The position numbers were made by a program, and so were the translations under genes. A DNA stretch of 64,000 nt from Opisthocomus hoazin (taxonomy: Eukaryota > Chordata > Aves > Opisthocomiformes > Opisthocomidae): NCBI RefSeq assembly GCF_030867145.1, contig NC_134415.1, forward strand, positions 6,302,417 through 6,366,416. Direction: 5' to 3'. Numbering within the stretch: the stretch's first letter is position 1; every line of letters starts with the position of its first letter. Shown piece after piece: positions 44,801 through 56,377 of the stretch. Below the pieces are notes generated by a model. It was given only the letters and a program-made list of their open reading frames with translations, did not search any database and had not been told where the DNA came from.

Positions 44801-47800
44801 AGTTAGGGATGGAAATTGAAAAGTGCATTTTCTTAATGGTGCTTAGGAAGCTCCTTTCGTTTCAGAAGTGTGTGCGTTACCTGCATGTACAGATTGGCTC
44901 CAGCAGCACCCGAGTCAGAACTGCAAATGTAACAATAATTTGCTAAACACAGCGTATGTATGCTCAGATGGTGGAATCTCCTCAGACAGGAGTTGCGTGG
45001 GAGAAGTGGCTGCTTGAAACTGGGAGCAGAGTGAAAGTGGGATGTGTGAACATTCCCTGCTCTCTCCAACGACAGAAGAGTTGGTTGGTTGGAGGGGTTT
45101 AGTGGGCTCCGGTTGAAAGGTTTCTTCTGCTGGGCTGAGAGGTCTGTGGGGCAGGAGACTGTTACAGAGGCAGATCTGTTAGCTGAGCGACTTTGAGGCA
45201 ACCAGTGGAACGAGAAGTCAAGACTTTGATCGTGGGTATTGTAACACCGGGTAAGAATGAAAGTATCTGTGGGAGAGGCAGGAACTGGGAGTTGATATTA
45301 TTAAATTTTCTGAATTGTTTTGTAAGTCTCCAGATCAGTGTAAGGTGAGGCGTGCGGCATCAATGTGGCTTTTCAAGACCTTGCTAAATTCTGCATCATC
45401 ATCACAATAATAATACTACTGGAAAACTAGAATCAAATGACAGTGATGTTTTCAATGTGCCTGTAGATAATGAAGTCTGATGATGGCTTCACGACTTTGC
45501 TGATTGGTTGGGTGAACAGGATGGTCCCTAGCTCAGCTTATCTGTCTGGCAGTACTTTGAGTTTAAATTGGTGGTCAGGCCTTTTGATCTGAGAAGTATT
45601 GAAGGAAACCATTCCTAGGGTCTTTTTGTTTTGTTTTTGGAAAGCCAGAAAGTCTCCAGAGAGCTTGGGACGAGGAAAGACAATTTCTTCTTGCTAGTAA
45701 GCTGCTTTCTTGCTGTTTTAGTGGGATACTGAAAGCATTTTGTTTCCCATCCTTAATGATAGATGGTAAGCATCCTTTCCACTGACATATCAGCTTAGTT
45801 TGATGGATTATCACTATCACAGATACACAGGCATCTGGAATGGTCCTGGTGGAGACTACCTGCAAGGTCAAATGCCTACAGCCGCAGCCTTTTTCCTTAT
45901 GTTATAGCCATCTAATTCTTGTGGTCTGGTTGTTCCCCTTCCCATGCACTGTTTTACTGCAGGGACACACTCCGAGGTTCCAGGGAAAGAGCATCATCAA
46001 GCCTGTTCAGTCCAGTAAATCCAGGCAGCCTCAGCCCCATAAAATATCTGACTTCTTGTTGTGAGGCTAAGCTGGTTGTATCAGGGAGGGCTTGTTTTCC
46101 CCTGTTGTTGGAGAGCGTGGCTTTGGAGACAAGAGCTCTGTTGGGGTTTTGGCCAGGGATGGTGACTAAGGCAGGGAGGAGGCTGGGTTTCATGCGCTGG
46201 GCTAAGGTCCGGGTGGTTCCCATTGCTCATGGCCCGTGGAGACCCCGGTGATGGGGGGAGTGGGCAGCGCAGCTGCTTGCTGGGGCTTGGCTGTTGTTGA
46301 GCAGTGCGTTAACCTGTCAGTGTCTGCACTGAACGTTGAGGCTGCGACCGGTGGGAGCTGAGCTGTGGATGTGTTGCGTTCCCAGCTCCGCTCTTGAACA
46401 GCGGTAGGCTCACCAATGTCACGAGAGCGGGACAGACAGCTGCTGAGTTTGGTGGTGTTTGACATGGCTGTAGCAAGGTTTCCTGCAGTTTAACATCTTT
46501 GTGGTTGCCGTGTCCCCAGTGAGGGTGACACGGAAGGGGTGCCAACATCTGTGCGTCAGGTCTCAGGGTCACGAGATGCTCTTGGACACCGTGGATGGTC
46601 CCAGGCTGTGCTGCCGCTGCAGTGGGGCAGCGCTGCTTTGGCAGGGGGCCGTGCTGGAACTTCGCTCCCGTCCTGCTGGAGCCCTTGTTTAGGACAGCAG
46701 GACATTTTTATTTGATAAGAGCAGTGAAAATCTTCAGGAGACCCTCACTGAAGTTGAGTGAGAAGGGCCTGGTTGCCATTGCCTGGAGCGCAGAACCAGT
46801 GCAGCTGATCCTCCGTGACTTTTTGCTCCCAAACTAGTTAATAATCAACAGATTTGATTGTTTCTCTTCCCCTGGGAAACCTGAATGTGGCCATGACTAA
46901 GACAGCTGCTGTAGTGTTCCTGTGCTTGTGGTCTGCCAGGGTCTTGGACAGACTTGGCCGGGAGAAGAGCTGATCCCCTTGGAGCCGTGCATCGGTGCTG
47001 GCTGGCTGCTTCCTCTGAGGGCGGAGAGCAGGGGACAAATCCCGCTTCGTCAGAGGTCTCAGGTTGCTGTAAGGCAGGAAAATCCTGCCTCTCTCTTTGT
47101 GTGCAGCGAGCACTAGTGGTAGGGCATTTGTGCTTTTAGCAGATGATTGGGAATTTTCTTGCTACAGCGCCAGCTTTTGCCAATGGCAGAGATTTCCGTG
47201 GGATCATCTGCTCCAGGGCCAAGTTAGGAACCATTTCGTTAGCCAAGGAGGTGTTCTCTGCCTGCCTTGAGTGTAGTTATGATGCTTTGTTTTTCAGAAG
47301 TATATTTATTATCATCTTTTTGTGTAGAACGTAGGGCTGGGAACTAATAACCAGTGTTGACATTTTGGGGAGAACAATCCATGGGACTTCTGATTGCCCT
47401 GTGTGAAATCTGCTGGCTTGGCCAGTTTTTCTTCAGGGCCTTCTGTTTATCGCTTAGAGCGCGGCTGGTAAGGTTTTTCATCTTTGGGTTGAATAGGCTG
47501 TGGATATTTATGCCATTGGCTTTCCAAATTAATTTCACATAATTTTAAAATAATTTAGCTTGGTTATAACTAGTGATAACAGTGTGTAACGACACTTTTG
47601 CTGTGTTTCTGGTGAGCTTGGTGTAGCGCTGAGTTTCTGGATGAGGGTCCAGACCTTTCTGCTGGGTTTGGATATACACACTTCTTATGTTACTGCGCTT
47701 TGCGCTGCCAGGTCTCAGTGACACTGTGTGCTTTGCCTAGGCATTAAGTTGGAAGCCTGGGCATTAAGCATGGCCCTAGCAAGTTTAGGCTGGCTGTGGT

Positions 47801-48859
47801 TTTAATCTCAAAAGGCCAGTATGGCTATTCATTACAAGCTGTATAAGAAGTATATGGGGTTGCTGTCTTTCTTCCAGGTCTCTTCTTAGGAGCAATTGTT
47901 CTACGTGTTAGCTATCTAAAAAGGGTCTCTAATTACTTGAAAATCAGGATATAAAATATGAGAGAAGTTTTTAAAAGGAAGATTAAAATGCGGGGAGCTA
48001 AGCAGGGAATAATAATAGTAGTAATAATGATAGAAAAGCCAAACAGACCAGGTAAAGACACTGTGGAGGACAGCGTAAACCGGTTCTGAGGTATTCTGTG
48101 TAGCAGCCTGTGTATGTATTTTAAGCACCAACACTGCAAAGTAGAGGAAGAAGAAAGAGACCAGCCCCTAAATCCTTCAAATTCTAAATAAAACTGAGAA
48201 GGAGGAGATAAAGAAATAACTGTGTTTGTGCACTCAGTTATAGAGAACATCTACATCCGTGGCACAGTTGATGGCTGCCTGATGCAGCTGCGTGGCAGTG
48301 TTCAGGTTTGCCTTTTCCGTGCCCGCGTTACAGTTGGACTTCGTGCACTGGGTAGGGTAGAGGCAGTCTTCCCTGGGTGGAGGTGGGCTTCGTCCTTCCT
48401 TTGCCAGGAAATTTGTGTGAGTGGCAGGTTTTGTTGCAGCTGTTCAGAAGTGATGTTAGATTTTGTGTGTGTAATACCCTTGGCACCATTTAAGGGATTA
48501 TGTTTTTGAAAGGCAAGTGTCTTCAGACAGTTACAGCCTCACAGATGGCTCCGTCTTGTCCTCTGGTTGGCAAGCAGCCTAGGAAAAGGTATCAAAGGAT
48601 TTTTCAATATAGCAAACTGAATAATGCCTTGAGAGAAATGCTTTCCAAGGTTTGTATAGCCAATAAAAAAGCCTCAATAATAAACTTTTTGTGAAATAAC
48701 TGCAGTAGATCAGAGTGACATTGAAGTGATGCTCATGAGCATCATTTAATCACCAGCTAACTACTAAAGGTCTGCTGCTGTGGAGCAATAGGAGTTCCTC
48801 TGTTATTATGCCTTGCTGCGTCTGCCTTGCTTAAGGCACTGACCATCACTGACCATTTT
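41866..48859. other. DISC1 intron 1, mostly unique; no exon recognised
   Basis: About 7 kb with no repeat I recognise apart from small patches: T-rich at about 41918-41930, and a TAA/TAG trinucleotide-like patch at about 48005-48035. 46.2-47.1 kb is GC-richer with chance open frames. No coding exon is supported. Confidence 0.5.
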
Positions 48860-49048
48860 GACGGAGCCCTGGCCCAGGCTGCCCAGGGAGGTTGTGGAGT
48901 CTCCTTCTCTGGAGATATTCAAGACCCGCCTGGACGCGGTCCTGTGCACCCTGCTCTGGGTGACCCTGCTTCGGCAGGGGGTTGGGCTGGGTGACCCACA
49001 GAGGTCCCTTCCAACCCCGACCATTCTGTGATTCTGTGATTCTGTGAT
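48860..49048 (+). mobile_element. CR1 LINE 3' end
   Basis: A short copy covering GACGGAGCCCTGGCCCAGGC (the [18 protein letters not shown] part of ORF2) to the tail with three ATTCTGTG units. The coding frame loses the usual stop context (LCTLLWVTLL-like). Confidence 0.94.
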
Positions 49049-49367
49049 CACTGAAGCTCGTGATTTCTCTCTGTGTGGATGCTGGATGCTTAAATGCTTG
49101 CTGAGAACCTGTTTATTTCAAGTACTAAACTTCATTCTGAAGTTTGTTCGTAGAAAGTCAGCTGTTTCCAGCTTCCAGGTTGTGATGAAACTTGTTTACT
49201 GACTTCCTTGTGACTCCTTTGTGGAGTTAAATCGGATAAATTGCTTTCTTGCAAAGTTTCATCTTCACAGATGAAACTCTTGAACTTTTGTTGTGTGTGT
49301 GTGGATAACTGGTGGAATACTGAAAATCCTGAGTCATGTATTTAGAACTTAGAGATATGATAGCACA
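49049..49367. other. DISC1 intron 1, no gene seen
   Basis: About 320 bases of unique DNA between two CR1 copies; nothing recognised. Confidence 0.5.
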
Positions 49368-49592
49368 GTTCAGGTTGGAGGGCACCTCGGGAGGTCTCTG
49401 GTCCCATATCACTGCTTGAAGCAGGGCTGGCTCTGAGGCTGTACCAGGTTGCACAGGGCTTTGTCATGTTGGGTCTTGAAAACCTCCAAGCTCCACTGCT
49501 TGCCTGCCCTCAGAGTGAAAAGGTTTTTCTCTGTATCCAGACTGAATGTCTCTTCTTTTAAGTTATGCCCATCCCTTTCTTGTCCTACCCCC
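49368..49592 (-). mobile_element. Old, diverged CR1 LINE fragment
   Basis: The minus strand reads GHNLKEETFSLDTEKNLFTLR, then LEVFKTQHDKALCNLVQP, a clear but decayed counterpart of [14 protein letters not shown]...FFPLR...[16 protein letters not shown]. The tail side is reduced to TGGAGGGCACCTCGGGAGGT on the + strand. An old insertion; its limits are approximate. Confidence 0.85.
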
Positions 49593-52500
49593 GTGTGCTG
49601 CTGTGTGTGGGTTGCTGTTATCTCGCTGTTGGTTGGTATGTAGCGTCTTAGGAATGTTGTTCCTAGTAGAGGGTAATCAGGTGCCATGTATAACATCTTT
49701 AAAAGTTTTTGAGTAGCACACTTGACATTCTTTGATTTACTTTCCTTCCTATAGCATAAAATTAGCACAGTATTTGCTGGAATTTACTGTTGCTGCAAAT
49801 ATATCTTTATACCCAAAGAGGGCATTCTAACCTTAAAGATGTCCTTAGTTCTGCCTTCATGGCTTTCTCCAGTACAAAAGTCCTTGCTTATGACTCAGAC
49901 TTTAAGGTAATTTAAGACATTTCATATGTTTTTGTTCAATAAAGCACTAAGACACTTTTATTGTACAGAAACGAAAATCCACGTGTCTTCTCAGTGTCTC
50001 TCACAGTTTTATTGGCAGCTCTTTGTTTTAGTAAGGCAAGATGTTCCTGCTCGCTGAGAGTTGGAGGGAGCGGATGCTTTTTAGGTTGTGAAACTTCTGC
50101 AACTACGTTCAAAATACTGTGAGTTTTCCTTTCCCCTGGTCAGGAGAGGATTTAAAAGGCTTCCAGCTTAAAGGTAGCATGGTTTCATCTGGGAATTAAA
50201 AGAGCCCGTCAATGAACTTCTTCTGTCCATGGACCATCATGGTGGGCTTACTTGACACAGATATTTTATAAATATGCTTTCCTGTATCAGATCTGTGGAT
50301 TAGTATAGACTTGTTTAGATTTGGAGTACAAAAACGTAGGCAGGCGCAAGTCATATTATAGATAGGTTAAGGAGTCATCTAGATATGATGTCTGTATTTG
50401 CTTCAAGTTTCTGGTGAAAATGTAAGTTAAACCTGAAGTTTCCAATGCAACTTCACTGTACAGAATCCCATACGGAGTAGCATTATTGCAGGATCTACCT
50501 CGAGGGAACTCATGACTCCAAGGTTTGATGATTTTGAGAATATTAAGATAAAAGTATCTAAATGCTGCTTTTCAAATCTCCAGTCTTTTCAACGAAGACG
50601 AGAGTTGTAAAAGCACAAAGCCTTAGGTGTATTTTTATAGCGAAAATGCTTTTTTTTTCTAGCTGTCTTTCAGGAATCCTGTGCAAGTCCTTAGTTCTGT
50701 CTTGGACGTGCTTTGTGACTTGGGTAAGTTGCGTAGCTCCTCACGTGGTCTGCTTTAACCACAAACTCATGCATCGGATTACTGCTGTACCTCAGGACCG
50801 ATGGGATCAGATGTCTCTGAAAACGCATTGCTTTCCTTGAAAGGAAACTACAGCAGTTCTGGCTGCTGCTTTTTAATAATAATACTTGTCAGGAGTTCTA
50901 TGCTTAAACCTGGAAGAGGCAGGGGGAGAAATCCCCTGCTGCTACACTGGTGCTACCCAGGGGCCTGTCCCACGCGGCTGCAGGGGACAGGCAAACGCGC
51001 GCTGCCTTGCACAGGACCCTGCTAATCCTGGATTCTGAATTCAGGTGTTCCAAAGCAAGTAACAAATTTTTTTAAAAAAAAAGAGTATTTGAACTAATGA
51101 GTTAATGATCTCTGTTTGTTCTGGAAAACAGTTTGAATGACACTTAGTTTTCCTCTGCCAAGTGTTTTGTTACTGAAGCAGATCTTTTCAGGTGTGCGTG
51201 TTTAACACCATATGGTACAATCTGCACCTTTTTTATCCATTAAAAATGCTAAGCTGAATCCAGAATTTGTTGACCTGAAAAACTGTTTCATTGGCTTATG
51301 CAAAACAATCTTTTTTTTTAATATAGAGAATATTTCTTGAAAGGTCAGTCTGATTTTTGTGTTTACTTCTCATTATTTTTTAACTTGAAGTATTTTGCTT
51401 AAGACTTTGTTTCATTACAACATCACAGATTTCTTGGCGCCCAAGAAACATCTGCAAGCTATCTCATGTAAGGATACAGTTTCTTTGAAGATTAATACTG
51501 TGCTTTAATTTACTTGGGTAATAAAAACAGGCAGGTGAGGTCCAACAATAGGTGGCAGATCCTGTGGCCTTGTACTTAGGTGGGAATTCTTCAGTGAATT
51601 ACAAATGGTGCACGACAGAAATAAGTTAAAAAACCCTCTGGCAAAAGTCTGTGCTTTTGTTGAGCATCATACGTTAATAAGCGTAACTTGTATTATTAGC
51701 TAGTATATGTTAGCCCAGGGAGAGTGTCAGAGTAAACTGTGGCAGGTAATTGTCTTGATTTCCTAGACGTGAATAGCAGTGATTTACAGTCACGGGAAGG
51801 TAGCTCTTGGAAGAGTGTTTTCACTGAGATAATCTCAAAGGGGGTGAACTGAGCCAGTGTGCCTTCAGAGGGGAGTTTGGTTTAGATGCTCATACAGACT
51901 GTGTGTGTGCTGTGAAAGAGGCAACAGGAGGCCTGAGAACTGGGTGAAGCCCCCGTAGCCAAAAGGATGAGCACCTGGAGGCAAGCAGCCAAATCAGTGG
52001 ACACAGCTGAAGTGGGGTTGGGCCCCATTTAAGTGCACCTGGAGAAGCCTAGAAGCTTTTGAGCTCTGCTGATGGGGAGCAGGAAGCTCTCCACGTTGGG
52101 GGGGAGGGGATGGTCTGAGGGGATTGGGGAGCTGGAAGCTCATGCAAGGAGGCTTTTTGGAGGTAAGTTGAGATGTGCTTGTGTGCTGTTAGGGGACTGG
52201 GGGAAGCTTATTTGTGTCAGGGTCGTGACAATAAGGATAAACCAAAAAGGACCAAAGGCTGTGGTACTGAGGAGTGATATGGGGAAAGAGAGTATTTCTG
52301 TTTGGCTTTGAGCATTGTTTGGGAGCTTTGTGGGTGGTTATCGCTCTGGACTGTGTAGTGTTATGTGTGACCCATGCAGAGTTCAGTCAAAGGTCCAGAG
52401 CAGCAATTGGAAAGATTTCTGGTTTGACTGTATTTTTCACTTACTATAAGCGAAACGAGCAGTTGGTTTGTGAGAACTAATTGGAGACCAAGAAGAGAAA

Positions 52501-55324
52501 TGAAGTTGGTGGAAAGGAAGGCAGGGTTTGATGGGAGCGGTGGAAAGCGTGTGCAGTGTTGGGATGGAGGCAATCACAGTAGATCTGTCGGTGTTGGTGA
52601 TGTCCTCCCTCAGCCTGCGGTCTGGCTGCTGCTTGGCTGCGTCCCCTGATCCTTGTCTGCCTCTAGCACGCGTGGCTTTCGAATGTGTGTGAAGACAGGG
52701 CTTTGGTCCTGTTGAGTCCTTAGTCTCCGGTCATGGTGCGTGGGGTAACTCGGCTCCTGCCTGGAGCTGACTAGGCAGTCGCTCAGATCGTGTGTGAGTT
52801 GTTGCTCCAGGAGCCTGGTTACGGAGGCAGTGTTCCTGCCATACCTGGTGACGTGGGTAGGAAATGCCAGGTGTGGGCTGCTGGCTGTCTAGCGCTGGTG
52901 GGGATGCAGCCTTTCAGTGCTCTCCAGCCCTTTCTTGAGATCATCTTATCTCTGTATTGATTGTCATCGCTCTGTGCTGGCACATCTGGAATGTTAATGT
53001 TTTGTTGGTGATGTGTTTTTCTTTTTTGGATATCTAACTTGCTCTAGGGACTTCTGTCCCACCTTATTTACAAGGAGCTGTGATTTCTGCCAGAAAAGAG
53101 GTGTTCTTGCCTGTGGTTAGTATTCTGCTGCAGTTTCTGCAATATCTGCTGTACTACTTCTTCCATAGCTTCATAAGATAATCTCAGAATTTCACCTGAC
53201 CCATCTATTTTTTTCCTCAATGCTAGAGGAAAAAGATGTAGCTGATGTCTTCACATTGATGTTCTCAGGCCCAATGAAACAAACTTCCAACTTCTGTTTT
53301 GTCTGTCTACAGCCTTGGGTAAGGGTTGTAAAGGTTGAGCTGTGTGGGATCCCAAGATCTCAGAGGGGATCCCACGTGCGTCTTTCCTGCTCACCAGTGT
53401 AGGTCTCTAAGGGAATGCGTTGGCTTACTGGAGCACAAAGGTTGACCCCTCGCAGGCTGATGATGCCGAGTAATCCACTGGCCTTTAGCAAGACCTTGTG
53501 TTGGCTGAAGTTGTCTGCGCAGCTGTTGAGAGCAGGAGAGCAGTGCTGCACTCGGTGCCTTGTGGGTTCAGCTGAGAATCTTCATCTCACTGCTTGCAGT
53601 GGTGGTTTATTGTCAGCCAGCCAAAGCAGAATCCATGCAATGGCTGCTGCAAAGAGCAGAGAATACCTGAGCACAGGCATTTTGCGGGAGCGTGGAGAGC
53701 TGCAGGGGTTCTTGCAAAACCCTGAGAATGTCTTTCTGGGGGAGCAGTGCTGCTCGTTTGCCTGCCGGCTCGCTACAGGTGGGCTCCGTGTCCCGTGCAT
53801 TGCTGTCACTGCAGGTTGTGCACATGCCTGGCTTTTGCAGCCTCTTGTATTTAAGCAGCGTCCTGAGGTGCTGTGCTTTCTGTGGGAAGTTACCACTCCG
53901 CTTTCCTGATGTCTGGAGCTCCATTCCACCTCCGTTGCTGTCTAGGCAGCACTGACATCATGTCCTGACAGCCTGACTGGGGCTGTAAGGTAAACTTCCT
54001 TCAGCAGGCAAAGGAGGAGCATTTGTCCTGGGACTCTGATATTAAATTGTAAAGCTAAAAGCATTCTGACTCCTCACCCTTGGCAATATAGGAACTGCCA
54101 CGTTGTTTTATTTTCATTATGTGTGATCACTACTGAGCTGTTAAGAGAAAATTACTTTCTATTTCAGTAAACTCAATTCTAGTTTCAGACTGACTGTGCA
54201 TCAGCTGCTTAATTTGGAAGCCACTCTCTTGGTGAAATTAAAAATTCAAATCTCCAAGCTGGAGCACTCAAACTGTGCTTGAATTAGAAATTGACTGCTG
54301 TCAATGTGCTCTCACACTTCATTCTTTTTTTTTTTTTCCCCTCTCTCCCTTCCCCCCTCCCCCCCGATGAGTTTTATATTAGAGTCTTGCTGTAGATGAT
54401 CTGACTGAGCAGAAGTAGTGGGAATCCACACTGTCACTCCGTAGACAGAGTGATGAAAGAGAAGTGTGGCGTGTGAAATAGACTGTTCTTGAGAAGGACT
54501 GCTGTGTACTAATTTCATAGTTACATGCATGTTTGATGAAGTACTCTTACGGGATATGACTGCAAACCCATAAGTGTTGTTTGCAAATTCATTTAGGACC
54601 TAACTAAACTTCACAGTTTCTGTGCAAAATCCTCGCTTCCCTATTTCTGTGTAATATTTGAAGCTGTTTTCAGATCTTGACTGAAAGAACCAGAGCAGTC
54701 TCTCCACTTTGAGACATTTGCGTGGACTGCCTCTACAGGCTGGTGCACAGATGCTGGGAACAAAAGGGTTTTTTCTCCGGGAAGAAAACCAGCAAACCTT
54801 AAAAAACCCAAAACTCACAAAAGAGGTGTTGGTTCTCTGTTGTGAGTGTTCTCTGTAGGCTTGCAGCTTGTGTGTCCTCCTGCCTCTTTGGATAGATGAT
54901 TCTCAGTTATTTAACTAGAAGTTAGAATTATACTCACAGGCTTAAAACAAATTGGACTGGGTATTTGTGGGCAGGTTAAGTGTCTTCTGTTATTGGCTGT
55001 GCTGAAGGCGCCCAGTGCTGGTACTGGCTTGTTTTCTCAGACCTGCTTGTCTTCTTCTCCAAGGTGTTTCGTTGTCCATCAGCTGGACCACAGGATGGGT
55101 CGCAGAGCCGGGTGTAGAGTAAGTGGTGACTGGGGAGCCTGAGAAAGGAGCTGTTGCATTGAGCAGTTGATGATGTGAGTTTGGCAGTTGCAGCTACCCT
55201 AGGCTGATGGCAGTGGGTTGGGTGAAATCTGAGTGAGGTTTGGAGAGAGGCTCATCAACCAGAGATGAATTTTAAATGTGAGATGTAGTAACAGACATGC
55301 CTCACACATCTCGTTCTCTGGCTG
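49593..55324. other. DISC1 intron 1, no gene seen
   Basis: About 5.7 kb of mostly unique sequence. Open frames at 53415-53909 (+, 164 codons) and 53582-53929 (-, 115 codons) overlap antisense and have no recognisable domain. The stretch 53980-54320 is AT-rich and has the look of conserved non-coding DNA; it is followed by a nearly pure pyrimidine tract at 54322-54366. Confidence 0.5.
54322..54366. repeat. Polypyrimidine/polypurine tract
   Basis: An almost uninterrupted C/T run of about 45 bases on the + strand: a T run, then CCCCTCTCTCCCTTCC and C-rich ends. Such tracts can adopt triplex DNA. It could be incidental. Confidence 0.8.
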
Positions 55325-56377
55325 TGTGGTGCATGGACCCTGGCTGGAGGCTGGGTGCCCACCAAAGCCCCTCAGTCACTGCCTTCCTCAACTGGACAGG
55401 GGAGAGAAAATACTGACGAAAGGCTCGTAGGTCGAGATAAGGACAGGGAGATCACTCGCCAGTTACTGTCATGGGCAGAACAGACTCAACTTGGGGAAAA
55501 TCTAGTTTATTTTATCACCAATTAAATCAGAGTAGGATAATGAGAAACAAAACCAAATCTTAAAATAACACCTTCCCCCCACCCCTCCCTGCTTTCTGGG
55601 CTCAACTTCACTCCTGATTTCTCTATGTCCCCCCAAGTGGCACAGGGGGATGGGGAATGGGGGCTGCGGTCAGTCCGTCACACGCTGGCTCTGCTGCTCC
55701 GTCCTCCTCGCGCTCTGCCCCTGCCCCAGCGTGGGGTCCCTTCCACGGGAGACGGCTCTCCACGAGCTGCCCCAGTGTGGGGCCCTTACTGTGGGGTGCA
55801 GTCCCTCAGGAACAGGCTGCTCCAGCGTGGGTCCCTCATGGGGTCACAAGCCCTGCCAGCAAACCTGCTCCGGCGTGGGCTCTTCTCTCCACAGGGCCAC
55901 AGGTCCTGGCAGGAGTCTGTTCCGTTGTGGGCTCTCCGTGGGGTCACAGCCTCTTTCAGGCACCCCCTGCTCTGGTGTGGGGTCCTGTCTGGGCTTTGGG
56001 TGGGGGTCTGCTCCCCCACGGTGTGCTCCATGTCTGCAGGGACAGCCTGCCCCACCACGGTCTGCTCCATGGCTGCAGGGGAACCTTCCTCTCCGGCGCC
56101 TGGAGCACCTCCTGCCCTCCTTCTGCACTGACCTGGTGGTCTGCAGAGTTGTTGCTCTCGCACAGACCGAATCCTCTCTCTGGCTGCAGATTTTTTTTCC
56201 CCTTCTGAAATAAGTTATCTCAGAGGTGCTACCAGCATCCCTTGGCCAGCAGTGGGTCCCATCTTGGAGCTGGCTGGCATTGGCTTCATTGGACGTGGGG
56301 AAGTTTCTAGCACTTTCTCACAGAAGCCACCCCAGCAGCCCCCTGCTACCAAAACCTTGCCACACAAACCCCACGCA
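55325..56377 (-). mobile_element. Avian endogenous retrovirus solo LTR, long type
   Basis: This region of about 1,050 bases resembles, from memory, a widespread long bird ERV LTR. Ends are TG...CA: minus-strand start TGCGTGGGGTTTGTGTGGC at 56377, and its end near CAGCCAGGGTCC around 55325. A decayed TATA-like area lies near 56195-56215 (minus), and a T-rich AATAAA complement at about 55503-55508 would be the poly(A) signal on the minus strand. Inside is a GC-rich block of about six diverged units, period about 50 bases (cores CCAGCGTGGG/CCGGCGTGGG at 55727, 55773, 55822, 55870, 55925 and 55974). No internal retroviral genes are seen. Three + strand and two - strand frames of 94-187 codons are open across it; these are composition artefacts. 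Confidence 0.75.

Noticed and set aside
53415..53929. Frames of 164 (+) and 115/103 (-) codons in DISC1 intron 1
   Set aside because: They overlap on opposite strands and show no domain. Most likely chance.
55625..56213. Three overlapping + strand frames of 168-187 codons and two minus-strand frames
   Set aside because: All lie within the LTR-like repeat, in every frame at once, with repetitive Ser/Pro/Gly/Cys composition. This is a repeat artefact.
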